Assembly: GCA_003243195.1 (NCBI GenBank)
Contig: QFQI01000007.1
Coordinates: 1-64,000 of the forward strand
Source: Sphingomonas taxi
GTDB taxonomy: Bacteria > Pseudomonadota > Alphaproteobacteria > Sphingomonadales > Sphingomonadaceae
Direction of reading: 5' to 3'
Length of the DNA stretch: 64,000 bases
Shown here: piece after piece, positions 17,851 to 25,410 of the stretch
Numbering within the stretch: position 1 is the first letter of the stretch
Layout: each line of letters opens with the position of its first letter
The notes under the pieces: generated by a model
Databases searched by the model: none
What the model was told of the DNA's origin: nothing
Seen by the model: the letters and a program-made list of their open reading frames with translations, nothing else
Position numbers and translations under genes: made by a program

Positions 17851-17891
17851 GCCTTCGCCTAAGCCTCCTTGCACGTCACTCGCACTTGGTC

Positions 17892-17914
17892 TAGCTGTTC
17901 TGCATTCGGATGCA
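17892..17914. promoter_or_regulatory. Divergent promoter region with LacI-type operator
   Basis: The operator TGCATTCGGATGCA (17901-17914) matches the consensus at 13 of 14 positions. For the rightward cupin gene, -35 TTGCAC (17869-17874) and -10 TAGCTG (17892-17897) have 17-bp spacing with the operator just downstream, the same layout as at 167-208. For the leftward gene, a TTGCAT within the operator could be the -35. Confidence 0.65.
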
Positions 17915-17942
17915 AGATCATTTGCCGCGACGGGAGACGGAC

Positions 17943-18986
17943 GTGAACTGGACTGAAGAGGCCATGAAGGCTCGGCTGGTACGTTATGCCGATCTGGTGC
18001 CGTGTCGTACCGCGTTCATCGACACGCGCACCCCGGGATCGACGGAAAAGGAGAATTTCACGATCATCGGCGCCGGCGTGTCGGAAAGCGCCGACCAGCA
18101 CGTCCACATCACGGAGCGGCACGGCTTCAACATCGGCGCCGCGCGCCAGCCGTTCGGTTGCGTCAATTCGCAGCACAGTCACGACACCGCGGAAGTCTTC
18201 GTGGTACATTCCGGGCACTGGCGCCTGCCGTTCGGGCCCAACAAGGAAGACGGCTCGATCGACATCGGGCCGGGCGACGTGGCGTCCGTGCCGATCCACA
18301 TGTTCCGCGGCTTCGAGAAGCTGGACGAGGGCGTCGGCTTCCTCTTCACCGTGCTGGGCGAGGACGATCCCGGCAAGGTGACCTGGGCGCCGGCGGTGTT
18401 CGAGGCGGCCGCCGATCACGGGCTGAAGCTGGCCAAGGGCGGCCGCCTGATCGACACGTCGCAGGGCGATTACGTGTTGCAGGACGTCGAGCTGGCCGAC
18501 GCCACCGGCGACGATGTCGCCGCCGCACTGAAGACCCCGCCGATGGACAAGATGCGCGAATGCGTGGTCACCGCGGATGCCATGACCGCATGCCCCACCT
18601 CGCCGCTGGCGCGCGACGGCGTGGAGGAGGCGCCGGTCATCACGCCGGTGGCCACGAACGACGGCTTTCCCGCCGGGCCGATCGCCGGCTGGTGGCCGCA
18701 CGGCTTCAACCTGCGGCGGCTGACCATGACGACCGGCGCCTATGTTCCGCTCCACGCGCGATCCGAGGTGGAGGTCATTTTCGTCCATGAAGGGACGCTG
18801 GAGGTCAGTTGGCAGGATGGCGCGATCATCATGGGCGCCGGTGACACGCTGAGCGTGCCGGTCGGCCTGCCACATGCGTTCCGCAACACCGCGTCGGTCG
18901 ACCTGGTCGCGTTCCTCGTCCGCGGCGGCGATGCCCCCGCGATGCCGGTCTTCAACGATCGGGCGGCGGTCGAGCCGGCACGCTGA
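17943..18986 (+). CDS. Two-domain cupin protein
   Basis: About 347 residues with two cupin barrels. The first has a metal-binding HSHDTAEVFVVHSG motif and PGDVASVPIHMFRGF. The second has PLHARSEVEVIFVHEGTLEV and GDTLSVPVGLPHAFRN. GTG 17943 follows GGGAG at 6 bp; the upstream ATG 17910 lies inside the operator. Bicupins include ring-cleavage dioxygenases and sugar isomerases, but the second domain keeps only some of the usual His ligands and no subfamily is clear. It is likely a metal-dependent enzyme of the same catabolic pathway. Confidence 0.82.
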   Translation: MNWTEEAMKARLVRYADLVPCRTAFIDTRTPGSTEKENFTIIGAGVSESADQHVHITERHGFNIGAARQPFGCVNSQHSHDTAEVFVVHSGHWRLPFGPNKEDGSIDIGPGDVASVPIHMFRGFEKLDEGVGFLFTVLGEDDPGKVTWAPAVFEAAADHGLKLAKGGRLIDTSQGDYVLQDVELADATGDDVAAALKTPPMDKMRECVVTADAMTACPTSPLARDGVEEAPVITPVATNDGFPAGPIAGWWPHGFNLRRLTMTTGAYVPLHARSEVEVIFVHEGTLEVSWQDGAIIMGAGDTLSVPVGLPHAFRNTASVDLVAFLVRGGDAPAMPVFNDRAAVEPAR

Positions 18987-18990
18987 ACAT

Positions 18991-19006
18991 ACCGCCGCGC
19001 GGCGGT
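18991..19006. terminator. Palindromic hairpin after cupin gene
   Basis: ACCGCCGCGCGGCGGT is a perfect 16-bp palindrome 5 bp after the cupin stop. It could end transcription or be processed. There is no T tract. Confidence 0.4.
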
Positions 19007-19097
19007 GATGGTTGCGGCCGGCGGGGTGCCGGATCCCGGACGCGACCATCGCCGGCGCCGGCACCTTGAAGAAGCGACCGCGTCGCCTCCGCCGTGT

Positions 19098-19490
19098 TCA
19101 GTTGCCGCGATACGTGGAATAGCCATAGGGGCTGACGACCACCGGCACATGGTAATGGCCCGCGCGGTCGGTGACGCGGAACGTCAGCGTGATCTCCGGG
19201 AAGAAGGGGGCCGCCGACGCATCGGGATAGCCGGACATGTCGAACTGCAGCCGGTAGATTCCGGTGTCGAACAGCTTCGTGTCGCCGAAGCTGCGGACAC
19301 GTCCGTCGGCGTCCGTCGTCGCGGAACCAACCTTGCGCCAGCCACCGTCCTCGGTCCTTTTCGACAGCGTGACCGGCACGGCCTTGCCGCCGACGCCGCG
19401 TGCCAGATCGAGCACGTGCGTGGAGATGTCCGATGCCGTGGCCGGGGTCGCGATGCTGCCGATCAGCAACGCGAGCGCGATGGTCTTCAT
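19098..19490 (-). CDS. uraH: Hydroxyisourate hydrolase (transthyretin-like), exported
   Basis: A 130-residue protein with an N-terminal signal peptide (MKTIALALLIGSIATPATAS). The mature domain has the HIUase hallmarks ISTHVLDLARG, an Arg/His core and HYHVPVVVSPYGYSTYRG. It hydrolyses 5-hydroxyisourate, the product of urate oxidase, to OHCU. The C-terminal tetrapeptide is YRGN rather than the usual YRGS. No urate oxidase or OHCU decarboxylase gene is nearby, so a wider periplasmic role is possible. ATG 19490 is chosen because it begins the signal peptide. Confidence 0.87.
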   Translation of the reverse strand: MKTIALALLIGSIATPATASDISTHVLDLARGVGGKAVPVTLSKRTEDGGWRKVGSATTDADGRVRSFGDTKLFDTGIYRLQFDMSGYPDASAAPFFPEITLTFRVTDRAGHYHVPVVVSPYGYSTYRGN

Positions 19491-19605
19491 TCTGGGGATC
19501 CTTGCTGACAGTGGCGTCCGGAAGCGCCTGGAGCGAGTGACCGGTTCCCACGGTCGGCGGCCCGACCCCGCGCCGCCGGCCGCCGGGGCGTTCGCGGTGC
19601 GAGGG

Positions 19606-21237
19606 TCAGGCCAGCCCCCGTCCATCGATGCGCAGCACGGGGACGAAGCCGGCGGGCGTCGCGCGCGGCATGTCGAGGTGCAGCCCGGCGGCGTCGCGAC
19701 GATGGCGCACCGGGCCGCCGCCGAGCAGCGTCACCCGTTCGATCTCGCCGTCATTGCGATCGCGGCCCAGCGCGGCGATCGTCGCCACGCCGGACGGCGG
19801 GGCGAGGAACAGCGCGTAGAGCGCCCCCTTGTTGCGGGTGAAGCGGATATCCTGCGGGGTGAAGGGGGCGGCGGCGCCCTCGTTCTGCATGCCGGCGGTC
19901 AGCCGGGTCGGCCCCTCGCCAAAGACGCGCCACGGCCGCGAGCCGAAGATGGCCTCGCCGTTCACGGCGACCCACGCCGCCATGCCGTCCAGGATGTTCT
20001 CCTCCTCCGCGTCGATCGCGCCATGGCCGGGCTGGGGGATCGACAGCAGCAGGTTGCCGTTCTTCGACACCACGTCGGCCAGTCGCTGGATCACCTGCCC
20101 GGCGGTCTTGTAGCTGCGGTCGGTCAGCCGCGCGACATTGTAGAACCAGTCGCCGATGCACGTATCGGTCTGCCACGGTTCGTCCCACAGCCGATCGGTG
20201 AAGCCGCGCTCGACATCCTGCACGACGCCGAAGCGCTCGTGCGGCCGGAGCTGCTTGGCGGTCAGCACCACGTCGATCGCGCCGTGCCAGGCGATCGAGC
20301 GATTGTAATAGTCCGCCGCCGCTTCCAGTCCGACCGGGCCGAACGGCAGGCCGTAATCGTCGAGATACACCAGATCCGGCCTGTACCGGTCGATCAGGTC
20401 GGTCTGCCGCAACAGCCACTGCGTGACGAAGCCCGCGGCGCCGGGCGGGGCGGTTTCGACCCACTGGCCGTTGTGCGCATCGTGCCACGCGTTCATCGCC
20501 GCGATCGAGTCGATGCCGTCGGGCGGCACCGCATGGCGTCCGGTATAGAGCGCGCGCGGGTCGAGCCCGTCCCACCACTGCCCGCGCCCGTCGTCGTTCG
20601 ACAGGGTATAGGCATCGTAGCGGACCCCCTTCCTGGGGCCGACCGGATCATAGCCATAGGCGGGCTGATACCAGTGCCAGGCGTGCGCGGCATGGTTGGA
20701 CACGCCGAAGCGCAGGCCCGCGCGGCGCGCGACCTTCTCCCATTCGCCGACCACGTCGCGCTTCGGGCCGAGGCGCATGCTGTTCCACGCGTGATAGCGG
20801 CTGTCGTAGCAGTCGAGATTGTCGTGATGGCAGGCCAGGGCGACGAAATATTTCGCGCCCGCCTTCACATAGCGCGCCATCAGCGCGTCCGGGTTCCAGC
20901 GTGCGGCGGTCCAGCGGTGCTGGATGTCCTTCATGCCCGTGACAGAGGGGTGGCCGTATGTCGCCAGATGATGTTCGTACATCGGGTGGCCCTGCACGTA
21001 CATGAAGCGGCCATACCAGTCGCCCTGTTCGGGCACCGACTGTGGACCCCGATGCGCCCAAAGCCCCAGCTTCGCGTCGCGGAACCAGTCCGGACAGCGA
21101 TAATGGTCGACCAGCGACGGCCAGTCGGGGCGCACCGGCCCGCGCGCCTGCCCCATGGGGCTGTTGGCCCGGACCGCCCGTGCCAGCCCCAGCGCGGCGC
21201 TGCCCGCCAGGAAGCCGCGGCGGCCCGGTCGGCTCAT
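19606..21237 (-). CDS. GH29 alpha-L-fucosidase family protein, Tat-exported
   Basis: A 543-residue glycoside hydrolase. The N-terminus MSRPGRRGFLAGSAALGLARA is a twin-arginine signal. The barrel contains the GH29 signatures WFRDAKLGLWAHRG, AKYFVALACHHDN and PDLVYLDDYGLPF, the last probably with the nucleophile Asp. The later VSKNGNLLLSIPQPGHG block is typical of the family. It would release L-fucose or a related sugar from glycans in the periplasm. Its ATG overlaps the stop of the upstream SGNH hydrolase (ATGA), so both are translated from one mRNA. Confidence 0.88.
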   Translation of the reverse strand: MSRPGRRGFLAGSAALGLARAVRANSPMGQARGPVRPDWPSLVDHYRCPDWFRDAKLGLWAHRGPQSVPEQGDWYGRFMYVQGHPMYEHHLATYGHPSVTGMKDIQHRWTAARWNPDALMARYVKAGAKYFVALACHHDNLDCYDSRYHAWNSMRLGPKRDVVGEWEKVARRAGLRFGVSNHAAHAWHWYQPAYGYDPVGPRKGVRYDAYTLSNDDGRGQWWDGLDPRALYTGRHAVPPDGIDSIAAMNAWHDAHNGQWVETAPPGAAGFVTQWLLRQTDLIDRYRPDLVYLDDYGLPFGPVGLEAAADYYNRSIAWHGAIDVVLTAKQLRPHERFGVVQDVERGFTDRLWDEPWQTDTCIGDWFYNVARLTDRSYKTAGQVIQRLADVVSKNGNLLLSIPQPGHGAIDAEEENILDGMAAWVAVNGEAIFGSRPWRVFGEGPTRLTAGMQNEGAAAPFTPQDIRFTRNKGALYALFLAPPSGVATIAALGRDRNDGEIERVTLLGGGPVRHRRDAAGLHLDMPRATPAGFVPVLRIDGRGLA

Positions 21238-22049
21238 CGCCGGGTGCCGAGCGCCTGCGCGATCGCGGCACGGGCCAGCGGCCGCATGACCGCATAGCCG
21301 GCCGGCGTCGGATGCACCCCGTCGGTGGCGAGGCCCGGCTTCATCGCGCCGTCGGCGGTGGCCATCGCGCCGTGATAATCGACATAGGTGAAGCCGTTGG
21401 CGCGCGCATAGCCGCGCAGCCACGCGTTCATCGCCGCGATCTGCGGCACCGGGCGCCGGGCGGGGCTCCACGGGAACGCGCCGGCCGGCGGGATGGAGGC
21501 GAGGATCACCTTGATGCCGTGCGCGCGGGCGAGCTCCGCCATCGACTGGATATGGCCCTGTACCGTTTCCATCGTCTGCGCGCCGGTGTTGCCGGCGATG
21601 TCGTTGGTGCCGGCCATGATGTGCACCGCCTGCGGACGCAGCGCGATCACGTCCTGCCGGAAGCGGATCAGCATCTGCGAGGTGGTCTGCCCGCCGATGC
21701 CGCGATCGACCACCCCGTCGGTGAACAGCGACGGGTCCGCGCCGATCCACCCGTCGGTGATCGAATCACCGATGAAGACCACGCGTACCGGCTGCTTCAG
21801 CTCCGCGTTGGCCGCCGCGTAACGGCACAATTGCCCGTGGTCGCGGGTCAGCATGTGCAGGTTCGACATGCGCCATTCCTCGCCATTGGCGGGCTTGGGA
21901 TGGTCGGGGCAGGGTTGCGCGACGATGCCGGCCGGGTCGTCGGCGTACGGATCGCCCGGCACGATCGCCTGCGCGACAGCGGCGATCGGGGCGGTGGCGA
22001 GGGCCGCTGCTGTGAGCAGTGCGGCGAGGACGGGGACTTCACGCATCAT
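21234..22049 (-). CDS. SGNH/GDSL-type esterase, exported
   Basis: A 271-residue protein with a signal peptide (to AAVAQA) and all four SGNH blocks: GDSITD (Ser), GGQTTS (Gly), GTNDI (Asn) and DGVHP (Asp and His). Enzymes of this fold deacylate carbohydrates or lipids. Overlap with the fucosidase gene suggests it removes acetyl groups from the same glycan. AGGAAG lies just upstream of ATG 22049. Confidence 0.9.
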   Translation of the reverse strand: MMREVPVLAALLTAAALATAPIAAVAQAIVPGDPYADDPAGIVAQPCPDHPKPANGEEWRMSNLHMLTRDHGQLCRYAAANAELKQPVRVVFIGDSITDGWIGADPSLFTDGVVDRGIGGQTTSQMLIRFRQDVIALRPQAVHIMAGTNDIAGNTGAQTMETVQGHIQSMAELARAHGIKVILASIPPAGAFPWSPARRPVPQIAAMNAWLRGYARANGFTYVDYHGAMATADGAMKPGLATDGVHPTPAGYAVMRPLARAAIAQALGTRR

Positions 22050-22621
22050 TCAACGCTTCCTTTCGTGGCGCGCGGGGTTCGGCGCGATCGTGGGGGCATG
22101 GGCCGGCGAGCGGATGGATACCATCGGCCGTGCAGCCTGCGCCGGGCAACCCGCGCGGGTCCATCGGCACGGCGTGATAATCGGCGCGGACATGCCCGCG
22201 CCGCGCGCAGAACGTCCGCCGCCACGCGTCCCGCGCGCGCAATGCCACGGTCCCCGGCTGCGGCCAATCGGACGAGCGGCGGGCGGATCCGGCCGGCGAT
22301 CGCCACGCCCGCTCCGTTCGCGCCCGCACTGCCATCGACCATGACGGTCATGTCGCCACTCTCCCGTTCGGACATGATCGCCTCGTCCTTCAGGCAAGGC
22401 TATCCACAATCACCGATGAAAGGGAGTTTTATACCGTCCGGGGAACGGAAATCCGGCCGGAACGCCGAATGACCCATGCGGAACGTACACCTGGCCGGCG
22501 AAGGCACCGCGTTCCGGCGGCGCAGTACCCTCCGGCGTCCTCGCCGGCAGGCGACGGCAAGCGAGGCGGCGCCGGCGGGGGTGTTACCCCGCCGCGCCGT
22601 CGCGCGGATGACGCCACGCGA
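22050..22621 (-). pseudogene. Gap of 572 bp with a possible remnant of an SGNH-type gene
   Basis: No intact gene is evident. One minus-strand frame around 22050-22190 reads RADYHAVPMDPRG and then TADGIHPLAG. This resembles the C-terminal block of the adjacent esterase (VDYHGAMATADGA, then ATDGVHPTPAG), including the His and Asp positions. The rest is frameshifted or unrelated. It may be a decayed tandem copy. The remaining sequence up to the FAH-family gene shows nothing I can name. Confidence 0.3.
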
Positions 22622-23440
22622 TCACGGATTGCGTCTGTTCGCCAAGCCCGTGATGGTCAGGTGCATGGTGTCGCCGGGCTTCAGGAAGATCGCGTCGGGC
22701 TTCCTGCCCTCGCCCACGCCCGGCGGGGTGCCGGTGATGAGCAGGTCGCCGGGTTCCAGCGTCACATATTCGCTGACATAGGCGATGAGTTCGTCGATCG
22801 GGAAGATCATCGTCTTCGTGTTGCCGGTCTGCATCCGCGTGCCGTTGACGTCCAGCGTCATGTCCAGCGCTTGCGGATCGCCGATCTCGTCCGGCGTCAC
22901 CAGCCACGGGCCGACGGGGCAGAAGGTGTCGTGGCTCTTGCCCTTCGACCATTGCGTGCCGCGCTGCTTCTGGTTGAAACGCTCCGACACGTCATTGGCC
23001 AGCACATAGCCGGCGACATGATCCAGCGCGTCCGCACGATCGACGTAGCGGCAGGTCGCGCCGATCACCACGCCGAGTTCCACCTCCCAATCGGCATGCG
23101 TCGCGTCGCGCGGCAGCATGACGTCGTCGTTCGGGCCGCTCAGGCTGGTCACCGCCTTCATGAACATCATCGGTTCGGTCGGAACCGGCAGGTTCGATTC
23201 GATCGCATGATCGCGATAGTTGAGGCCGATCGCGACGATCTTCCCCACTCCGGCGACCGGCACGCCGTAGCGCGGCTCACCCTCCACGATCGGCAGGGTT
23301 GCCGCGTCGATCCCGTCGAGCCGCGCGATCGCCGCCACCGTCACGTCGTCGATCACGCCGGACAGGTCGCGGATCCGCCCGTCCGCGTCGATCAGGCCCG
23401 GCTTCTCGGTGCCCCTGGGTCCATAGCGGCAGAGCTTCAT
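22622..23440 (-). CDS. Fumarylacetoacetate hydrolase family protein
   Basis: A 272-residue protein with a complete FAH fold signature: GLNYRDH, metal ligands in DWEVELGVVIG and VLANDVSER, and the GTPPGVGEG loop. The family cleaves or hydrates acylpyruvates, including 2,4-diketo-3-deoxy-L-fuconate in the non-phosphorylating L-fucose pathway. Nearness to an alpha-L-fucosidase makes that plausible, but other genes of that pathway are not in the window. It may equally be an acylpyruvase of another route. Confidence 0.9.
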   Translation of the reverse strand: MKLCRYGPRGTEKPGLIDADGRIRDLSGVIDDVTVAAIARLDGIDAATLPIVEGEPRYGVPVAGVGKIVAIGLNYRDHAIESNLPVPTEPMMFMKAVTSLSGPNDDVMLPRDATHADWEVELGVVIGATCRYVDRADALDHVAGYVLANDVSERFNQKQRGTQWSKGKSHDTFCPVGPWLVTPDEIGDPQALDMTLDVNGTRMQTGNTKTMIFPIDELIAYVSEYVTLEPGDLLITGTPPGVGEGRKPDAIFLKPGDTMHLTITGLANRRNP

Positions 23441-23585
23441 GCAGGCATCTTTCCTGAAGATCGGGCAATGGGCGTGCCGCGCCGAAGCCGGCCGTCATCG
23501 CTGCCGACCTTCGTAAACAGTGGAGGTCGTGCGTCAACCGGACAGGCTTCTCAACCCCGGCGCGTGGCGCGCGCCGTGGCGGGCG

Positions 23586-24014
23586 TCACGCGCGCTGCGC
23601 CTTGTTGACGGTCGCCGCCCGGATGCTCGCGCGCATGATCCGGTACTGGGCGGCGGTGAAGCCCGCGGCGAGGAACGCCGCCATCTCGTGGCCGTGCGTC
23701 GCGACCCGATCGTGCCAGGTCAGCACCGCCAGCCGCCGCAGCGCTTCCAGCCGCGGATCGGCGAGGCGCGGGTTGGGGCGCTTCCCGAACAGGTTGCCGA
23801 GCGCCATCGCCAGCCGCCCCGGTTCGCGCAGCGACGAGGGCTGGTCGTGGCGCGCGACCACCACCACCGCCCATTCCAGTGGCGACAGCCGCGCCGCGAC
23901 CTCCTCGCCGCCCGCCGTATCGTCCGCGTCCGCAATCGCGATGTGCGGGCGGCCCGGCGCCTGCTGGTGTGCCGGTGACAGCGCGCCGAATTCGTCGAAG
24001 CCGAGATATGCCAT
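23586..24014 (-). CDS. Uncharacterised protein under a TetR-type promoter
   Basis: A 142-residue protein that I do not recognise. It is rich in Ala, Arg and Leu, has no signal peptide or membrane helix, and contains AAFLAAGFTAAQYRIMRASIR near the end. AGGGAAA lies upstream of ATG 24014. The only evident promoter, with two palindromic sites, lies about 220 bp upstream, leaving a long leader. It is probably the main target of the TetR-type regulator at 24352. Confidence 0.6.
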   Translation of the reverse strand: MAYLGFDEFGALSPAHQQAPGRPHIAIADADDTAGGEEVAARLSPLEWAVVVVARHDQPSSLREPGRLAMALGNLFGKRPNPRLADPRLEALRRLAVLTWHDRVATHGHEMAAFLAAGFTAAQYRIMRASIRAATVNKAQRA

Positions 24015-24238
24015 GATGTTTTCCCTGTGAGCGGGCGCGCGTCATCCTCCGGCGATCCGGATCACGACGGGGGCGTGTAGATGCGGCCGCCGCGCGCCCC
24101 GCGCGCGGCCCGCCGCCGGACCGTGGTGGATGGATCGGGCGCCGCGGCTACGGGCTGCGGCGAACGCCGGCGGGGCAAGGAGGCATGTCGGCGTCCTTTC
24201 GTCACGGGCGCCGCCACGGCACCCTTTCAATACCAAGC
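24015..24238 (-). other. Long leader upstream of the uncharacterised gene
   Basis: About 220 bp separate the promoter from ATG 24014. Short reading frames occur but none has a convincing ribosome-binding site. I see no known riboswitch fold by eye. Confidence 0.35.
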
Positions 24239-24291
24239 GGTATAGAAGCCGCCTTCTGCGGCGTCAACGACCTTTTTGTACCGTTCGGTAT
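24230..24291 (-). promoter_or_regulatory. Promoter flanked by two TetR-type operators
   Basis: On the minus strand, -35 TTGACG (24262-24267) and -10 TATACC (24239-24244) have 17-bp spacing. The palindromes ATACCAAGCGGTAT (24230-24243) and GTACCGTTCGGTAT (24278-24291) share the core TACCnnnnGGTA. One covers the -10 and the other lies upstream of the -35, 48 bp apart. A related site overlaps the start of the TetR gene. Repression by that regulator is inferred. Confidence 0.7.
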
Positions 24292-24351
24292 TTAACAGCC
24301 GGCTCGTGAAACCGGCGGAAGCGGTGCGATCGGCGCGTTTCCCAGCCGCCT

Positions 24352-24963
24352 CTAAGCGCCGGGCCACATCATCAGGCTGGTGTCCACCACACGCTCCAGT
24401 TCGGCGCGCGTCGCGCCGGACCCGGACTGGACCGCCATCCCCTGCAGGATCGCATAGAGATACAGGGTCAGGTTCTCCGGATCGACATGGTCGGGCAGGT
24501 CGCCGTCGCGCTGCGCCTGGCGGAAGCGCTCTACCAACGCGGCCTGTGACGAGGCGCGGCGCGCGATCATGTCGGCCTTGATCGATTCGGCTTCCGCGCC
24601 GCAGGCGGTGGTGCTGATGACGCCCAGGCAGCCCTTGGGATCGCCCGTGCTCAATTGCGCCTCGATCGCGCCGCGCATGAAATATTCCGCGACCGCGCGC
24701 GCCGTCGGCTGCTCCAGCGCGACGCGGGTATAAGCCAGCTTTTCCGCTTCGTAGAGATCGAGCGCCTTGTGGAACAGCGCCTCCTTGTTGCCGAACGCGG
24801 CATAGACGCTGGGCTTGGTCAGGCCCATCGCCTCGGTGAGATCCGCCATCGACGCGCCATCATAGCCCTTCGCCCAGAACACGGCGAGCGCCTTGCCCAG
24901 CGCCTGGTCGACACAGAAGCCGCGCGGACGTCCCTTCGGGGCAGGTGCGGTGGCGCATTTCAT
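24352..24963 (-). CDS. TetR/AcrR family transcriptional regulator
   Basis: A 203-residue protein. An N-terminal TetR helix-turn-helix (ALAVFWAKGYDGASMADLTEAMGLTKPSVYAAFGNKEALF) precedes an all-helical effector domain with CLGVISTTACG and LYLYAILQGMAVQS. A site ATAACGGCCGGTAT (24962-24975) overlaps its start codon, suggesting autoregulation. The same palindrome family controls the promoter at 24230-24291 just beyond its 3' end. The effector is unknown; relatives often respond to electrophiles or drugs. Confidence 0.92.
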   Translation of the reverse strand: MKCATAPAPKGRPRGFCVDQALGKALAVFWAKGYDGASMADLTEAMGLTKPSVYAAFGNKEALFHKALDLYEAEKLAYTRVALEQPTARAVAEYFMRGAIEAQLSTGDPKGCLGVISTTACGAEAESIKADMIARRASSQAALVERFRQAQRDGDLPDHVDPENLTLYLYAILQGMAVQSGSGATRAELERVVDTSLMMWPGA

Positions 24964-24975
24964 AACGGCCGGTAT
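24962..24975. promoter_or_regulatory. TetR-type operator at the regulator's own start
   Basis: ATAACGGCCGGTAT matches the ATACCnnnnGGTAT pattern with one half-site mismatch and covers the start codon at 24961-24963. Confidence 0.5.
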
Positions 24976-25164
24976 ATAAGGCGGGCGGGCGCGCTACTCA
25001 ACCGTGCCACCGGGCGTTCGCCAGTGGCTGCGGGCCGGTTGGCGCAGCATCCGCGCGGCGAACCGCCGCGCATCGGGCGCCTCCGGCCATCACCACCTGC
25101 GCCAGCGCGCGGAACGCTCGTCGCCGTGCTTCGCTTTACGGATCGTCTGACACGGGAGTTTGCA

Positions 25165-25410
25165 TTGGCCGAACGCAAGAAGGCGATCCTGTATCGCATG
25201 GTCCTGCCCGATCACACCTGTCCGTACGGCGTCCGCGCGCTCCAGATGCTGGAGGATGCCGGATATCAGGTCGACGACCGCATCCTGTCGTCGCGCGGCG
25301 AGGTGGAGGCGTTCAAGGAGGAGCAGGGCGTGTCCACCACCCCGCAAATCTTCATCGACGGCGAGCGGATCGGTGGCAGCGACGCGCTCGAACGGCATTT
25401 TTCGGCATGA
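25165..25410 (+). CDS. Glutaredoxin with a CPYG active site
   Basis: An 81-residue thioredoxin-fold protein. The active-site motif is CPYG, with only the N-terminal cysteine of the usual CPYC. The cis-Pro loop (STTPQIFIDGERIGGSDAL) is canonical. No ATG fits. TTG 25165 has GGGAG 6 bp upstream and gives a normal glutaredoxin N-terminus (AERKKAILYRM). A monothiol deglutathionylation role is likely. The tspO gene overlaps its stop by ATGA. Confidence 0.85.
   Translation: MAERKKAILYRMVLPDHTCPYGVRALQMLEDAGYQVDDRILSSRGEVEAFKEEQGVSTTPQIFIDGERIGGSDALERHFSA

Noticed and set aside
18991..19006. CRISPR-like or other repeat array
   Set aside because: Only isolated palindromes are present in the window; no regularly spaced repeats with unique spacers were seen.
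24042..24236. Short minus-strand gene in the leader of the uncharacterised gene
   Set aside because: Its start would be TTG inside the operator and -10 region, there is no ribosome-binding site, and the product is low-complexity.
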